This document shows, piece by piece, positions 46,131 to 58,042 of a stretch of DNA of 64,000 nt. This DNA is from Isoetes taiwanensis. Lineage: Eukaryota > Streptophyta > Lycopodiopsida > Isoetales > Isoetaceae. The stretch spans positions 438,001 through 502,000 of the forward strand of contig JAJEKV010000131.1 in NCBI GenBank assembly GCA_021234155.1, given 5' to 3'. Under the pieces are notes generated by a model. That model did not search any database and was not told the origin of the DNA. It saw only the letters and a program-made list of their open reading frames with translations. The stretch's first letter is position 1, and each line of letters begins with the position of its first letter. Position numbers and translations under genes: made by a program.

Positions 46131-46269
46131 CGACAACGAGTGCAGCGCAGCGCAATCTCGGCGCTTTTTATTGCCAGTTGGAAAAAAGATAGAAGAAACC
46201 TTGCCAGCGGATGTGGACTTCAAGGAAGTATGGGCAAGCTTTGTGCAAGGGAAGCAAAAGCGGATAAGG

Positions 46270-47410
46270 AGAGGAAACCTTCAAAAATTTTTAAGAAGGA
46301 AGGTAACCTCCTATACCATAAGAACAAGTTGTGCGTGCAAGAATCATCTGGAGTAAGAAAGTTGATCCTCCACGACACCCACAACAGCCAATAGGCTGGC
46401 CGCGCGCGGAGATTCATGAAGACATACTTCAAAGTGCGTGGCGAGCTATTGGCCGGGAATGAAGAAGCGGAATAGCTTTGCTACATCAAGGAGTGTCGGC
46501 TATGCCCGACAAACAAAAGCCGAAACAACTCGAATACCGGGGGCATTGGAACCATTAGCGGTGCCAAGCGCTAAGTGGGAAGTCGTCGGCATGGACTTTA
46601 TAGCGAGGGGCCCAAGGGCGGTAAAAAGGTAAGGATGCCTTGATGGTGCATTGGTCGACAAGTTGTCGAAGATGGCCCATTTTGTGCCTTGCGGGACCAC
46701 GGACACGACTATGGACCGCGGCAAAGCTCTTCACCAAAGAGATTTTCGGACTTCATGGCATGCCAAGGGAAATTATCTCCGGCCAGAGATCCGAAGTTCA
46801 TCGATTGCCTTATACGGCGGGATCTCTTCTAGCGATTGGAGCGAAGCTATCCATGAGCACGGCCTATCATCCCGCAGACGGATGGGCAAGCGGGCGTGTC
46901 AATAGAATATTGGAAGACATGCTCGAAACTATGTCTGGAACAAGCAAGGTATGTGGGAGGAATTTATTCACTTGGTGGGTTTGCATACAATAGCACCAAG
47001 CAAGAATCATCCCAAATGTAAAATGGTTCATGATCAACTTCTGACTACCAATGCCTAACTCCGGACACTTGGCACAATCCGTGTCAAAAGTGGAAGTTTA
47101 GCAACAAATATTGGCGACATCACAGCGGCTTGTGGAAGAAGTTCGGGTACCTTCTAACGGCAAGGAGTCGGCAAAGAGCATCGCCGACAAACCATACGGA
47201 CGGTCGAGGAGAATTCCAAGTTGGAGAGGATGTATGGCTCAAGATCAAGGTAAAGCAAGCAAAGCTCCGCGCCGAAAATTGCAAGAAGCTTGCTCCAAGG
47301 TGGGCTGGACCATTCAGAATAGTCCAAAGAGTGGGTAACCAATCCTACAAGTTAGACTTGCCGGCACACTTAAAGATCCACAAGCGTCTTCCACGTGAGT
47401 TTCTTTGAAG
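46270..47410 (+). pseudogene. Chromovirus integrase
   Basis: Pieces in order: an N-terminal zinc-binding part (LILHDTHNSQ, about 46,360-46,390, supplying the two histidines). Then CRLCPTNKSR-like cysteines near 46,495, and the catalytic core start WEVVGMDFIA at ~46,577-46,606 (first catalytic Asp). Then YHPADGWASGRVNRILEDML at ~46,863-46,922 (normally P-Q-T-D-G-x-x-E-x-x-N; the catalytic Glu position reads differently here), and the C-terminal barrel KLAPRWAGPFRIVQRVG at ~47,285-47,335. The segment after ~47,008 is the part duplicated at the window start. Confidence 0.75.
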
Positions 47411-47449
47411 AAGCACACTCCCAACCCGAATGAAGTCACGGACATTCCA

Positions 47450-47700
47450 GCGATGTTGGAAATAGCGAGAAAAGCGATTGGAAATAGTTCGAGCTAATTC
47501 TTGATAAAGCATTCAAGAAAACAAAGGAGATCGAGTTTCTCAATACTTGGTTAAGTGGAAACACTTACTTGGGTGGAAAGGCATAACATGGGTACTTAAA
47601 GAGATGGAAAAAAGCAGTACCCACGGTTTATGGAGCAATGGGGCGGCAAAGTCATCTCAGAAGAAATGGCTTCGAGGCATGTCGATTTGTGTAGATTAAT
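47450..47700 (+). pseudogene. Chromodomain-like tail of integrase
   Basis: It follows the integrase barrel directly. Pieces in shifting frames include ILDKAFKKTKEIEFL (about 47,499-47,540) and a W-x-x-G-N-T-Y-L piece. This corresponds to the R-x-x-x-x-x-F-L-V-K-W core of chromovirus chromodomains, which bind methylated histone H3 and steer integration to heterochromatin. The tail ends with a stop at ~47,697. The aligned part of copy A is at 480-690. Confidence 0.5.
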
Positions 47701-48503
47701 AGCTTGCCTAGCTAAGTATAATCTCACGCGCGCAACCTATGAGTAAGGGTTGCATGCGTTATAGCGATGATGAGATTACTACGGTGATCTCTGGGGCGTG
47801 GTGTAATGTCAATGTAGGCATGACCGCGGGTGCCGCTTGGAAAGTCTACCTTCCCGCCCACGGAAGTAGAGCGACCTCGAAGAAAGGAGGTCATTGAGGA
47901 ATGTATTGATAGGAAAAGCACCTCTAGCCCCATATATGCTTTGATAGGAGAGAATCTAGCCTTCCGCCCCCACATACGGGAAGGACCTATCCTCCACATT
48001 TGGGCAACTAAAGGTGTAGGCATGAGTGGCATATAGGCATATAGAATTTGTCTCCTCGGCCATAATGGAAGATTCACCCTCTTCCCTCTGTAGAGATTAG
48101 CCATGCATCCATGTAGATAGGTGGGGTGGTCACCATATAACCAAAATTTTTATTTAATATTAATGGTACTAGCGTGGTGTTGACACACAAGCCAATAGGC
48201 GCTCGAGGAGGGCGGAGGTCGAACTACGAACTTGCAACACAATTTTCTTGTAATGTGTTGCAAGGAATAAAAATACCTCGAGCAATAATTATATATATAA
48301 TATAATAAATAGACATTAGGAGTTATTGTAAGTGATAACCATTGGATTGGATAATAGTATAATAATGTTCTATAAATATTACCTTGAGGTAATCCTATTA
48401 AATGTATAACTATAATAATAAGTATATGGTATGCATGAGGTTGATTGCAGGTTAAGAAGATCCCAAGGTGGGGAGACCCATGATGCTGCGGACATCATCA
48501 ATT
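47701..48503. other. 3' untranslated part of the chromovirus, copy B
   Basis: No ORF. It contains repeated GGCATATAGGCATATAG-like words near 48,030 and an AT-rich block (48,270-48,430, with TATATATAATATAATAA). The matching part in copy A is 700-1,494. Confidence 0.6.
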
Positions 48504-48518
48504 CAAGGAGGGGAGAAT
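48504..48518 (+). other. Polypurine tract of the chromovirus, copy B
   Basis: AAGGAGGGGAGAA directly precedes the LTR start TGTGGCG at 48,519. Confidence 0.8.
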
Positions 48519-48985
48519 GTGGCGTTCGATCACGATATCACGGTCTCAAGGCGTATACAGAGTACTACAACGTCACAGCGTACAACCGTCGGTCGGCGAT
48601 GTCTGCAGCCCGGCGTGTACCCAAGCAGGGCGCCCTAGGAGGCAACTTGCAATAGTGCGCTTACCTTAGCAATGCGGCGCACCTTTGAACCTTTAACCCA
48701 TTAAAGGTAGACCAAGGGTCGTGGAAACCCTAAACCTATAAGGCATCAAACCCTAACATTCCCTTTTTTTAGCCCACGGACCTTACGAGCTCAGGTCCGC
48801 GCTGAGGGTCACTTCCAACTCCACGATCACATGCATGCGGTCCGGCTTGTCGGATCATCCCTCCGGCCCCATCCGGCGAAGCGAGACATGGACGCCTTCG
48901 GATCGATAGGAGTGAACCAGGGAGCAGGTATTTAGTCGATTGATTAGCTTAAACCTTGTTCCAGCCTTCGAACCAGTAGGTTTAA
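48519..48985 (+). repeat. Truncated 3' LTR, copy B
   Basis: It matches the first ~470 bp of the 5' LTR and copy A 1,512-1,969. It stops at the same point as copy A, before TGATTTGCACCATTCC. TATAAGGC at about 48,737 and telobox-like motifs are kept. Confidence 0.8.
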
Positions 48986-51196
48986 TGATTTGCACCATTC
49001 CTTTCATGTTGATGCACACATATATCCTGTGTGAATTTGGAAGTCTTAATGTGTTTCTACACTGAATTGTAGGATAATGTCTGTTTTGGTGGCTTGCTTA
49101 ACGATGGGAAGTAGGTGCTTGAAGTCACCATTAGCTACGACAACTATTCCTCTAAATGGTCAGGGATCCTGCTATATCTCCTTTAGAATGAACAATGTCT
49201 CCTGTTATGAATGCATTTGAATGTGTGATATTCATTTCATCCCACACTCTAAGTTTTGTATTTTGTATTATCCCTGCCTGTTTGCCTGTGGTATACAGGT
49301 CGGATATTGGTTCAGGTGTCAAGTCTAGCTGGAATTTGAACATGGAGTAGGCTGTTTGTGCTCCTTTTGAGCAAGACGCTTGCTATGTCTGTCCATGCGA
49401 TTGGTATGACAACAGTGTCTCTTCCTCTGAGCATCCTGGTGATGTTTTTTATGGTAAATGTCTTTTTGATCCCCACAGACCATCTACATACATACATGAG
49501 CTTGTTGCATGAGGTATGTTGACTGCAAGCAATGTAACATTAGTTATTTTGTTATGCTCTCCATTCAATTTGATATAGTTTTAATTGACTAACTGGTTTT
49601 CACGTCATGTACATTGTCTGCCCTTGATATGTATGAGATTGGTTTGATATAGTTTTAATCGACTAACTGGTTATCACATCATGTACATTGTGAGGTTAGT
49701 TTGATCGGGAACTTGTCTCATTATCATGTACAACAATGTTGTATTGTATGCATCTTCCTTTATCATATCATGTGCAAAATACTCTACTAGATGGTGTTAA
49801 GTTTCTTCCATAGATGGAAAGGATCCAAGGAAGGCCCATATATGTAGTTGAAGGCGAATGTTTGGCATAACAGAACATCTAGAAAGTGTTTGTATCTTTG
49901 AGGGTTAACAAACCAAGTTCTTTTAGGTCTCATGGAATGTGCTACATTATTTCTCATTTATATTTGTCATGACTTGAGCTCGTAGAAGGAGGAGACAAAG
50001 GTAGTATCTCTCTATATCTTTTAGCCTCACATTATACATTTTTGTTTTTAGATTGAATATGAACCATTGATCTTCAGCATATCCCGAGCATCATATCAAA
50101 TCAATAGCTAACATCTTTTTGCCAAAAAGATTCTTTGCCAGGTTCTAAAGTCACTTTCAAACCCATGGCAGAGACAAAACAAATAAAAACCAAGCTCCCA
50201 GCTTCACACAGGCCGGACATTCATCCAACTCGGCCTTGATCAGATACCTAAGAAGCTAGGAAGCGGCTTCCTAACAAACCGATTTAGCTAGAACCTAAGA
50301 ATTTGGGTGAACATATGCTTCACAAGAAGCAGAATCTAGGTAAGCAGCGGCTTCCTAAGAATCTGGGTTTGCAAGAACCCAGAATCAATCCTTTGCCACT
50401 GTTTGGCAGCAACTAGGAACCTGCTAGCTCTGCCACTGCTAAGAACGCAGGTAGAAAACTGCCCCTGCCTTGCACGCGCCGCAAAATAAAAAGGAGCATG
50501 TTTTTTTATCCACACTATACAAATACTTTTTTTTTTCAAGCATGGCAAAAAATCATAAAAAACAAACCAAAATAGCATAGTCCCGACCATTGCGAGAAGG
50601 CCCTCCCACAATACGAAACTCAAACATTGGAGGTTTATACCATGTCTTTTTTGGGTTGCCAGAAAGGCAAACCCTAGGGATTGGTGGTGTGACAGTGGGA
50701 TATGCCCCTCGTATTTCAATTCAAAGGTGGAGATGTCGGGAGAGTAATAAATTGAAAGTTGAGATTAAAACTAGCGCGAAGGGAAACAAGAAGCAATAAA
50801 TACTATTTTCTTTCTTTTTATAGCGATAGTCGTGTACAAGTTATCTTTCCATACATGCAGAAGTCAGAGTCATCTTGAATTTGGAATTTAGAGTGTTTTC
50901 TTGTTTGGCTCTATTAGGTTTTGGGTCTTAAGCGTCAATAATGGGCAGATCGCTGAATTTTTGTGTCTCTATCCCATATAATTACTTATCCACTGGAATA
51001 TGGCTTGAAGTAGTGGAGCAGAGTGTCGTGGATCATTGGCTGTGAAGGGATCCTCGCAATACCCTCTTTGAATCACAATATTCTTTTTGTTGCAAGAGAG
51101 CTATAGATGCTCCACTAAAGTGGAGCTAGCCTTTGGTGTTATTTGACAAGCATAGGTCTAGATAATCTCGCCTGTTTTGATTCTGGTATGTGGCAG
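48986..51196. other. AT-rich non-coding stretch, copy B
   Basis: Counterpart of 1,970-4,185, including the 74-bp-period tandem repeat from about 49,569 and the stem-loop near 50,358-50,385. No gene. Confidence 0.6.
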
Positions 51197-51283
51197 GAGC
51201 TCGCTTGATCTTGATATTGATCTTGCTGTAAAAAATGATATTACCTACGTTGCATTTCCATCAATTTCTTGTGGAATTTATAG
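51197..51283 (+). pseudogene. Macro-domain-like exon, copy B
   Basis: Identical 87-nt exon with the same acceptor and donor as copy A (4,186-4,272); it encodes AVKNDITYVAFPSISCGIY. Flanking exons are not found here either. The sequence past the donor differs slightly from copy A (51,310-51,335). Confidence 0.45.
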
Positions 51284-52714
51284 GTACTATGCAAACAAGC
51301 TACATCGCTTCGGTCTCAGCTGCCTCTTGCATGATCTTGATATTCTTGGTGTCCATCAAAGGTTGATCTCCCTAGTTAACTATTCAAAGGTTCTTCTTTG
51401 CAACATGTTAGTGCACTATATTGGAATTGTCGAATCAACGTATTGCTTGACCCTTGCTTGGAATTTAATCCATGCTTGATGGGCTTCTTTGGTGCAATTG
51501 ACTCGATGATGAACTTTTGATCTTTTGCTTTAATAACTTGCGTCCTCATATGAATTTCACCTTTATTTCTTCCGTATCCAGCGACATACTCGTCTTATTG
51601 GCGGTTGTATTCTTGTACGCCTTGCTTCTTTATCATCTGTGTAGAGATATGGATGATTGTATATTGAGACCAAATCCATCAATTCGAGACATAGTTGGAT
51701 CGACCTACCAGCCTGTCCAAATTTCCTATTTAGGTGGGTAATAGGCAACCTAGATGGGGTTTTTTGCGGACCTACCAACCTTTTTGGCAAAATTCCAAAA
51801 GGATAGCATAAAATCGATCTAATTAAGTAGCAGAATCAAACTCAAACTTTGGATTTTGACCATTTAGGAGCCCAAATAGAAGCATGAGAAGGGATGTATC
51901 CATACAAATAAGATAAATTGAACCTTTTGATCCTTTAACATTGTATTTCTTGAAAGAAGACATTTCCAGATGGAGTTCATCTTGCTTAAATGTAGATGAA
52001 TCCTAGAATTAAGAGTTGGGACCTGAAACTTTCATAAGGCATTTCTACTGATGTCACACACCAAGATATTCCCTTTCTAAAATAAAAAATAGAAGCTTCA
52101 TAGATGTTTTCTTATAGCATGCATTCATTTTAAGGCAACATGTCCACCCTCTCCATCATGGAATGGAAGTTGAGTTTGTGATTACGCTTAGTTGGTAAAA
52201 AGCAGCATACAAGAGGTACAATGGGTGGAGTGTGTTTTTTTCACGACCTTTTGGAATGAGTTAAAAATAGAAGAAATCTTCAATCGTGCCCTAAACTGAG
52301 CCCAATTTGTGGCCTAAGTTGTAAGAACTTCAAGATTCGCAATAATGCAAATGGCTTCCCCTCAAACTATTGAATATGTGCTTTTCTTCAATTTGTGGCT
52401 CCTTAAGCCTCACTAAAAACGGCTCCCAAACTTTCATTTTGTGACACTATATACAGGTAGCGTTTTTCATTGGTGGTGTAGTTAATCGTTGACACATGTC
52501 CTATATCACCATACTCGCGAACACAAATTCCTTATTACCTGTTGAACCGTGGATTTTTTCAATGGAAGCCACCGAATAGATCTGATGATGGTGGTTAAGA
52601 TCTTGCAAAAGGCTATGCCACGAGCTGGAGAGCTAATAGATGCCATAGCTAGGAGCTCTAAAGCCAAGATGCAAACAACAGCGACAGAAAAACCACTCCC
52701 CAATTATGGAATTA
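51284..52714. other. AT-rich non-coding stretch, copy B
   Basis: Counterpart of 4,273-5,704; no gene recognised. Confidence 0.5.
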
Positions 52715-53110
52715 TTAGGGTAAGCAAACTGGTTAGTGATTCCCAGTTTGCAGCTCTCGGCTAATGCCAGTCGTTGCCGAACCAAGAATCACTTCCCAGT
52801 TATTCTACCCTAGTATATTTGTTATCCAAAGAACACCAGAATTTCAGCTACGACTTGCAAATAATAAATAGAAACTATCATTATCTAACAAAAATTTATT
52901 TCTCTGACGTGCAAATAATAAATAGACTATATCATTATTTACGGCATGTGCTAGGGTAAGCTAACTAGGAAGTGATTCACGGTTTGGCGGCGACCGAAAT
53001 CACTTCCCAATTTGCTTTCCTAGTACATTTGTTAGGTAATGATAGAGTATTCATTATCGTGAGACAAATCAAGAATCACTTCCGGTTAACTTACATAGTA
53101 CATTTGTTAG
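52715..53110. repeat. Foldback (MITE-like) cluster, copy B
   Basis: Same stems as in copy A. The second stem is slightly degraded, and the second unit of the internal tandem duplication differs (52,891-52,915). Confidence 0.6.
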
Positions 53111-54100
53111 ATAATAATAAAAGAGTCTATTTATCCACTGCATCGTAGATGAAATTATCCATATCGGTGTTCTTTGGATGGATTGCTCTTTGACATCATC
53201 CTTGAGCGACTTAGGCCCGATGATCATGGGGACATAGACTTAGTTCCTTACAGTATCTTTTCTAGTACCAAACACTTGGCTCATTTTCTAAGCACTTTCC
53301 CGAAAAAGCATTTTCTTTTTATGACTCATTATCTAAGCACAAGGGGAGTCCATAAATGCGGGAGTCGATAACTAAGAAGAACAAGATGGATAGATTAGAT
53401 ATTATTGGCACCTTGGATGAATTTATATCGTATAAACATCCAACTTATCTTATTAACATTGACAACAACGTAGCGGCAGGCCTGGTTATCTATCCGTCCC
53501 ATAAGGTTGCAAAATTATCTGGATACTAAGATTTGGGCAATGGTGGGCCGAAGAAAGGGGGTTTCTGTGTTTGTTGTGGATTTTTTCTAAGGTCCAAAAT
53601 TAGATGTTCCTTATGTGCACATGTGTTTCTATACCTGGTCTGCAAAATGTTTATGATAAATGAATCTGGGGAAATGGACACGTCACCCTCCAGCGCCCTT
53701 TTTCTTGATTCTTTTGTCTTTTCTGATTCAAACTCTTTCTTGATTCAATCCCCTCGAGAATTCCCCATTTGATCCGAACTTGCTCTCATCATCTTGCTGG
53801 CCCTGTAGAGGCCTAGCAAACATCCTATTCCTCATCCGATTACCTTTGCATGGATACTAAATTCTTCACAATTTTGAAGCAGGAACAAAGAATTTCGTGT
53901 GGTTTTCTCTCTGGAACTCATTCCAAACTCTGGGAATCTCTTGTCCTCCATCAATATTTTCCAGATTCCTTATTTGTTCTAGAATACTCTACTACACCAA
54001 ACACAGAAGAATTGTAGTGCGAGATCATTGAATCTTGGGTGTTGGAATTCACAGGCAAAAGGAACATCTCAGCAACAGCAACCTTTCAAGTTCATTGTGA
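53111..54100. other. AT-rich non-coding stretch, copy B
   Basis: Counterpart of 6,093-7,082; no gene recognised. Confidence 0.45.
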
Positions 54101-54364
54101 ATGGACAGACAGAAAAATTCTGGTGAAGATCTTCTCAGATTGATGCAATCCAATGAATGCTTTCGAGATTACATGATGAGCCTTAGCAGAGATTTTAGTA
54201 TATCTGTTGAGCCAGCTGAATATAGACTTTTCCCAGGACAGAGATTAGTTCATGACATCCAGTACACAGATGATGGCTTATGGACAGGCCTAGTCAGGGG
54301 CATTACAGACATTGATATACCTGATATCCCAGATCATGAAATTGATTGGGCAATAGAATTTTGA
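54101..54364 (+). CDS. Orphan ORF of unknown function, copy B
   Basis: Identical to copy A for 87 codons; it then stops at TGA 54,362 because copy B reads TTTTGAGGGC where copy A reads TTTTGCAGAGGC. Which version is right decides whether the frame continues. No family recognised. Confidence 0.3.
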   Translation: MDRQKNSGEDLLRLMQSNECFRDYMMSLSRDFSISVEPAEYRLFPGQRLVHDIQYTDDGLWTGLVRGITDIDIPDIPDHEIDWAIEF

Positions 54365-56089
54365 GGGCACCTACCTAATGGTACAATTGTGGTTGGTTTT
54401 ACGGAAACAACAGCAAAGGATGACATACCAACAATTTGAGTACTACAGAGAATGCTATTACCATCACAGATGCTTGGCAGATGCATATGGCACCCTTATC
54501 ACCCTGATGTCTTCAACCAATGCTGACAGGTTGATTCAAGAGCTAAATTGGGGAAATGGAAACACTCTAATTTTGCAACCAAACTTCCAGACCAACCTCG
54601 ACTACCTTCACTCATATCATTTCCAACCAATTATCTCTTCAATTCCCAACCTCTGAACTGTACTCTTATCACCTTGTCCTTATGACCCCACCAACATCTA
54701 CATATCTTTCACTCTGGATCTTAAACCAAATCAGTACTGTAAGAGCATTAACAGGATCTACAGGTTTTTGTCTTCAGAATGCTGCCTACATCTACTTGAG
54801 AGTTGTTCAATTTTCAATCTCCTTTTGGTTCAACTCAGTTGCAGCACTACAGGTTCCATGCCTTTCACAAGGCAGTTTGCTACCTTATAACTACAAACTT
54901 TTTTGCTATGGATATAGCACAACATTTATTTATGTTAATTTTGCTTGCATGTTTAATTTTGAGATTATCGCTTATTTTATCTTATCGCTTATTGTGGGCC
55001 ATTGATCTCATGAATATTCTATTTCTTATTCCAAATGGAGAAACCATGGCCCTTTGTTGACCCCTTGATAGGGTCAAATTGCCATTTCCATGTCAGCATA
55101 TGATTTGTTACCAATGGTTTCCAAAGTCAAGATACTGCCCTGCTCCCACAACGGGTTGTCTTTGCCTAACAAGCCGCACCAATTAAACCCCACAAAAGAA
55201 ATTGCCATATGGGAAAAACTTCTTCCAATCCCATCCACTCTACGTGAAGAAGCCCAAGCAAAATCTCACCAAACACAAAATGTTCACGGGCTCAGTTTTG
55301 GCATCTCAAAATTTGCCTTGGGAAAAATAGATAGTGGGCGTAGCAATTATCTGCACAAACAAAGAATACAATTTCAACTTCTAAACAAGAGAAAGGACAT
55401 CACGGGGAATTCAGGGAATCTTCAAACTTCGACCCAGACATTTTGCTTCCAAATCATAGGCTATGGCAGACACTTCGGCAGACTGGAAGCCACTTTCAGG
55501 TTTTCATCTGTTTGCCCTGCATGAAACATATCTACATATGGCAGATCCGGCTTCATCCTCTCCGCGGCCCATCCCGCGATCGGTTTGAAAAATATGGCTC
55601 TCACAACTCCCGGATGCATGTGAACAGCGATGATATGCAAATCCTAAACAAAATCCACGGACCTCCACGTCTCCGGCAAAGAAAAACAAGCTATTAATAG
55701 GTTACGTGAAGAGGTTATGTCAACAAGCGACACATCAAATCTCCACGGCACGAAGTATTCATCATGGCGCCTCCATGCATACATACCTTGACCGCTCATA
55801 TTAGAAAACCCTAACATCTATTCTAGCTCCTTCATTCCTTTGATCAATATCCGGCTTCGTCTCTTCTTTCTCCCAAAAAAAACTAAGCTTATCTCCTTCA
55901 TGTAACCTTCGATGTATTGAAACCCATTTTCCACCATCAGCAATCTACTAATTTATCTCTGAATACACCTCAATACCATTAGGAATCTTATGTAAGACAA
56001 TATATTTTCTACATTTTTTACACTTTATGGCTCACTCACATTACTGTACCTTTTTCTATAATTAATGAAAAAAACCCCATTCTCTCTCT
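54365..56089 (+). other. Coding-like broken stretch leading to poly(A), copy B
   Basis: Counterpart of 7,425-9,079. Unusually, the two copies here differ also by isolated single substitutions (for example about 54,495-54,860), more than in neighbouring non-coding DNA. Confidence 0.3.
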
Positions 56090-56113
56090 AAAAAAAAAAA
56101 AAAAAAAAAAAAA
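56090..56113 (+). repeat. Poly(A) tract of 24 nt, copy B
   Basis: Uninterrupted A run after TCTCTCTCT, matching 9,080-9,102. Confidence 0.85.
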
Positions 56114-58042
56114 GCTGGTTTTGCTTGATGCGGTTGGAGTTTTTGGACACATCACGGTGATTCGATGCTTGGTATTAGCGAGGCATGCCTTATGTTGCGG
56201 GGAGAAATCGGCTGATGGAGCTGGATCCGGTAGCTTTTTTTTTTTATTGTGGCCCATTTCCGGTTTTGTAGGGCAGAGCGAGCCTTGTTCACTGTATTTC
56301 AACCATTGGCGAGGTTTACAAGCTGTGCTTTAGATTATGCACATGATTTCATGCATTTTAGGTGGCGGTGGGGGCTTGGATATAGAAGAGCGGAGATAGA
56401 ATGGGCGGCTTGATGTGGAATCACTCTTAGATTCATCCACGCATTAAGGGCACCGAGTTTAGGGTGCATCTTTGGCCATTTGGGTGGTTTGGAGGTTAGA
56501 GGCGGATGAGCAGAAAAAGTCTGTCTTGTTGGAAAAACATTTTCTTTCTTCCTTTGCAATGGTTCGTGAACTGTATTATCATCCCGGTACATATTTTTAT
56601 CACATACATACATACACTGGGGGCCGAAGTATACAGGGGTGTGATGTGTAAATGTGTGGACCCTAGATCTGGCATATTTGTAGGAATATGCCAAAATCCA
56701 ACGAACCTTAAAATACAATAAGGAGTGAACAATAAGGGGTGCAAATCATATAATTGTCGTCATTTATTGCCTTGTAATAGTCGTGGCTTTACAAGGTATG
56801 AAGTCGCTGAGGCATTCAAAACTTCTAGGTTACGAAAGGTTTTGTCCTCAACTTCTTTTTAAAATGACGTGCCTGCGAAGCCGGACTAAAATAAAAAAAG
56901 AGAATTGTGTTGATAGCATCAATACGGCAGCTCCTTGATTGAGTATGTGAGTTGCGAACTTGTGCGCGTTTTTCCGTTTACCAGGTAATGTCCTTGTATC
57001 TGATTAAGTCGTCGTGCTACTTAATGTCGTTGGTGATTCACATAACTTCCTGCAATATGTAAATGATAAAAGAAGCCACTAAGATGATCATCTACGCACC
57101 TTTGAAATCCTATTATCTAATTACCAATGATGTTGAAACATGGGAACATTAGATTCTGGAGGGACGCTTGTGTGAATTTTAGTCTCAGCCAGACCTTTTA
57201 GTACTTATAAAACCAGGACAGCCCTATGGTGATCATTGTTTCCAACCGTTTCTAATTACAGTTGGAGTTGGCTTAAATCAACCGCAGTTTGGCATGCCCC
57301 AATTTTAGTAGGCCCAAAATGCCCTTAACAGTACTTGCCAACAAGCCTTGTTTCTGCATTCTTCATTCGATTGTGCACTCATTGAACTGAAACTCAACCT
57401 GATTAGAGTTGATTGTAGACAATAGATAGAAGTATCAGATTCAATTTGCTCCAAGTTAGATGTTGTCAGACCAACAGGGGCACCATTGATTAATATGGGC
57501 ACAGTATTATGGCTGATAAAAAACAGATCCATCTTTGTAAATTACCTGGATTTGTTGCTTTCTTATTCATATGTGTGTCTTAAAACTGATTTTTAATTAG
57601 ACAAGCCAACCTCGGTTGGCATTTTGGCACCATCTCAGTTGGCATATTGGCATGCTTGGGAGGTCGGACCAATGATTGTGATCTAAGGTTTCAGCCTTGA
57701 TTGTGCTCCTGATTGCCAAAACAGAAGCAGGGACTAAATCCTTATCACCTCTTTTGCATAAAATGATGAAAGTTGGAATTTTGTTTTTGCTGAAAGCCTA
57801 ACCCGTTTAGGGGTCTCAATTTAACTCCTCTGGCTCGTTAGACATTAGGTCACTCCTAACAATGATCATAACATGACAAGAGAATTACGAAAGCATTTTG
57901 TTTTGTTCATCATGCATGGCTTTATTCCTTAGACCTACTTGTGAGCTGCTGTTGCGTTGTGATTATTATACCCTCTTAAATAAAGTAAAGCCCTGAGATT
58001 AGACTTGGCTTTGAACTCCATTATATAGGTGAACATACTGTG
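56114..58042. other. Non-coding stretch upstream of PPRD, copy B
   Basis: No gene. 56,120-56,560 differs from copy A in patches, while 56,600-57,700 is nearly identical. A small insertion (GCCAAAACA) at about 57,715 is absent from copy A. The promoter must lie here but cannot be placed by eye. Confidence 0.5.

Larger units (their letters stand above)
37092..48985 (+). mobile_element. Ty3/gypsy chromovirus, near full length, 3' LTR truncated
   Basis: It has a 5' LTR (37,092-38,577), a tRNA-iMet-type PBS (38,579), a ~10 kb internal region with gag, protease, RT, RNase H, integrase and a chromodomain-like tail in plus orientation, a PPT (48,504-48,518) and a 3' LTR that matches only the first ~470 bp of the 5' LTR. 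LTR ends are TGTGGCG/TGTGACG and GGCGTCACA. Domain order places integrase after RNase H, as in gypsy elements, and the tail after integrase fits the chromovirus (Tekay/Del-like) group. The two LTRs have diverged, and frames break at many small indels, so as written the element is not autonomous. Target-site duplication cannot be checked because the 3' end is missing. Confidence 0.85.
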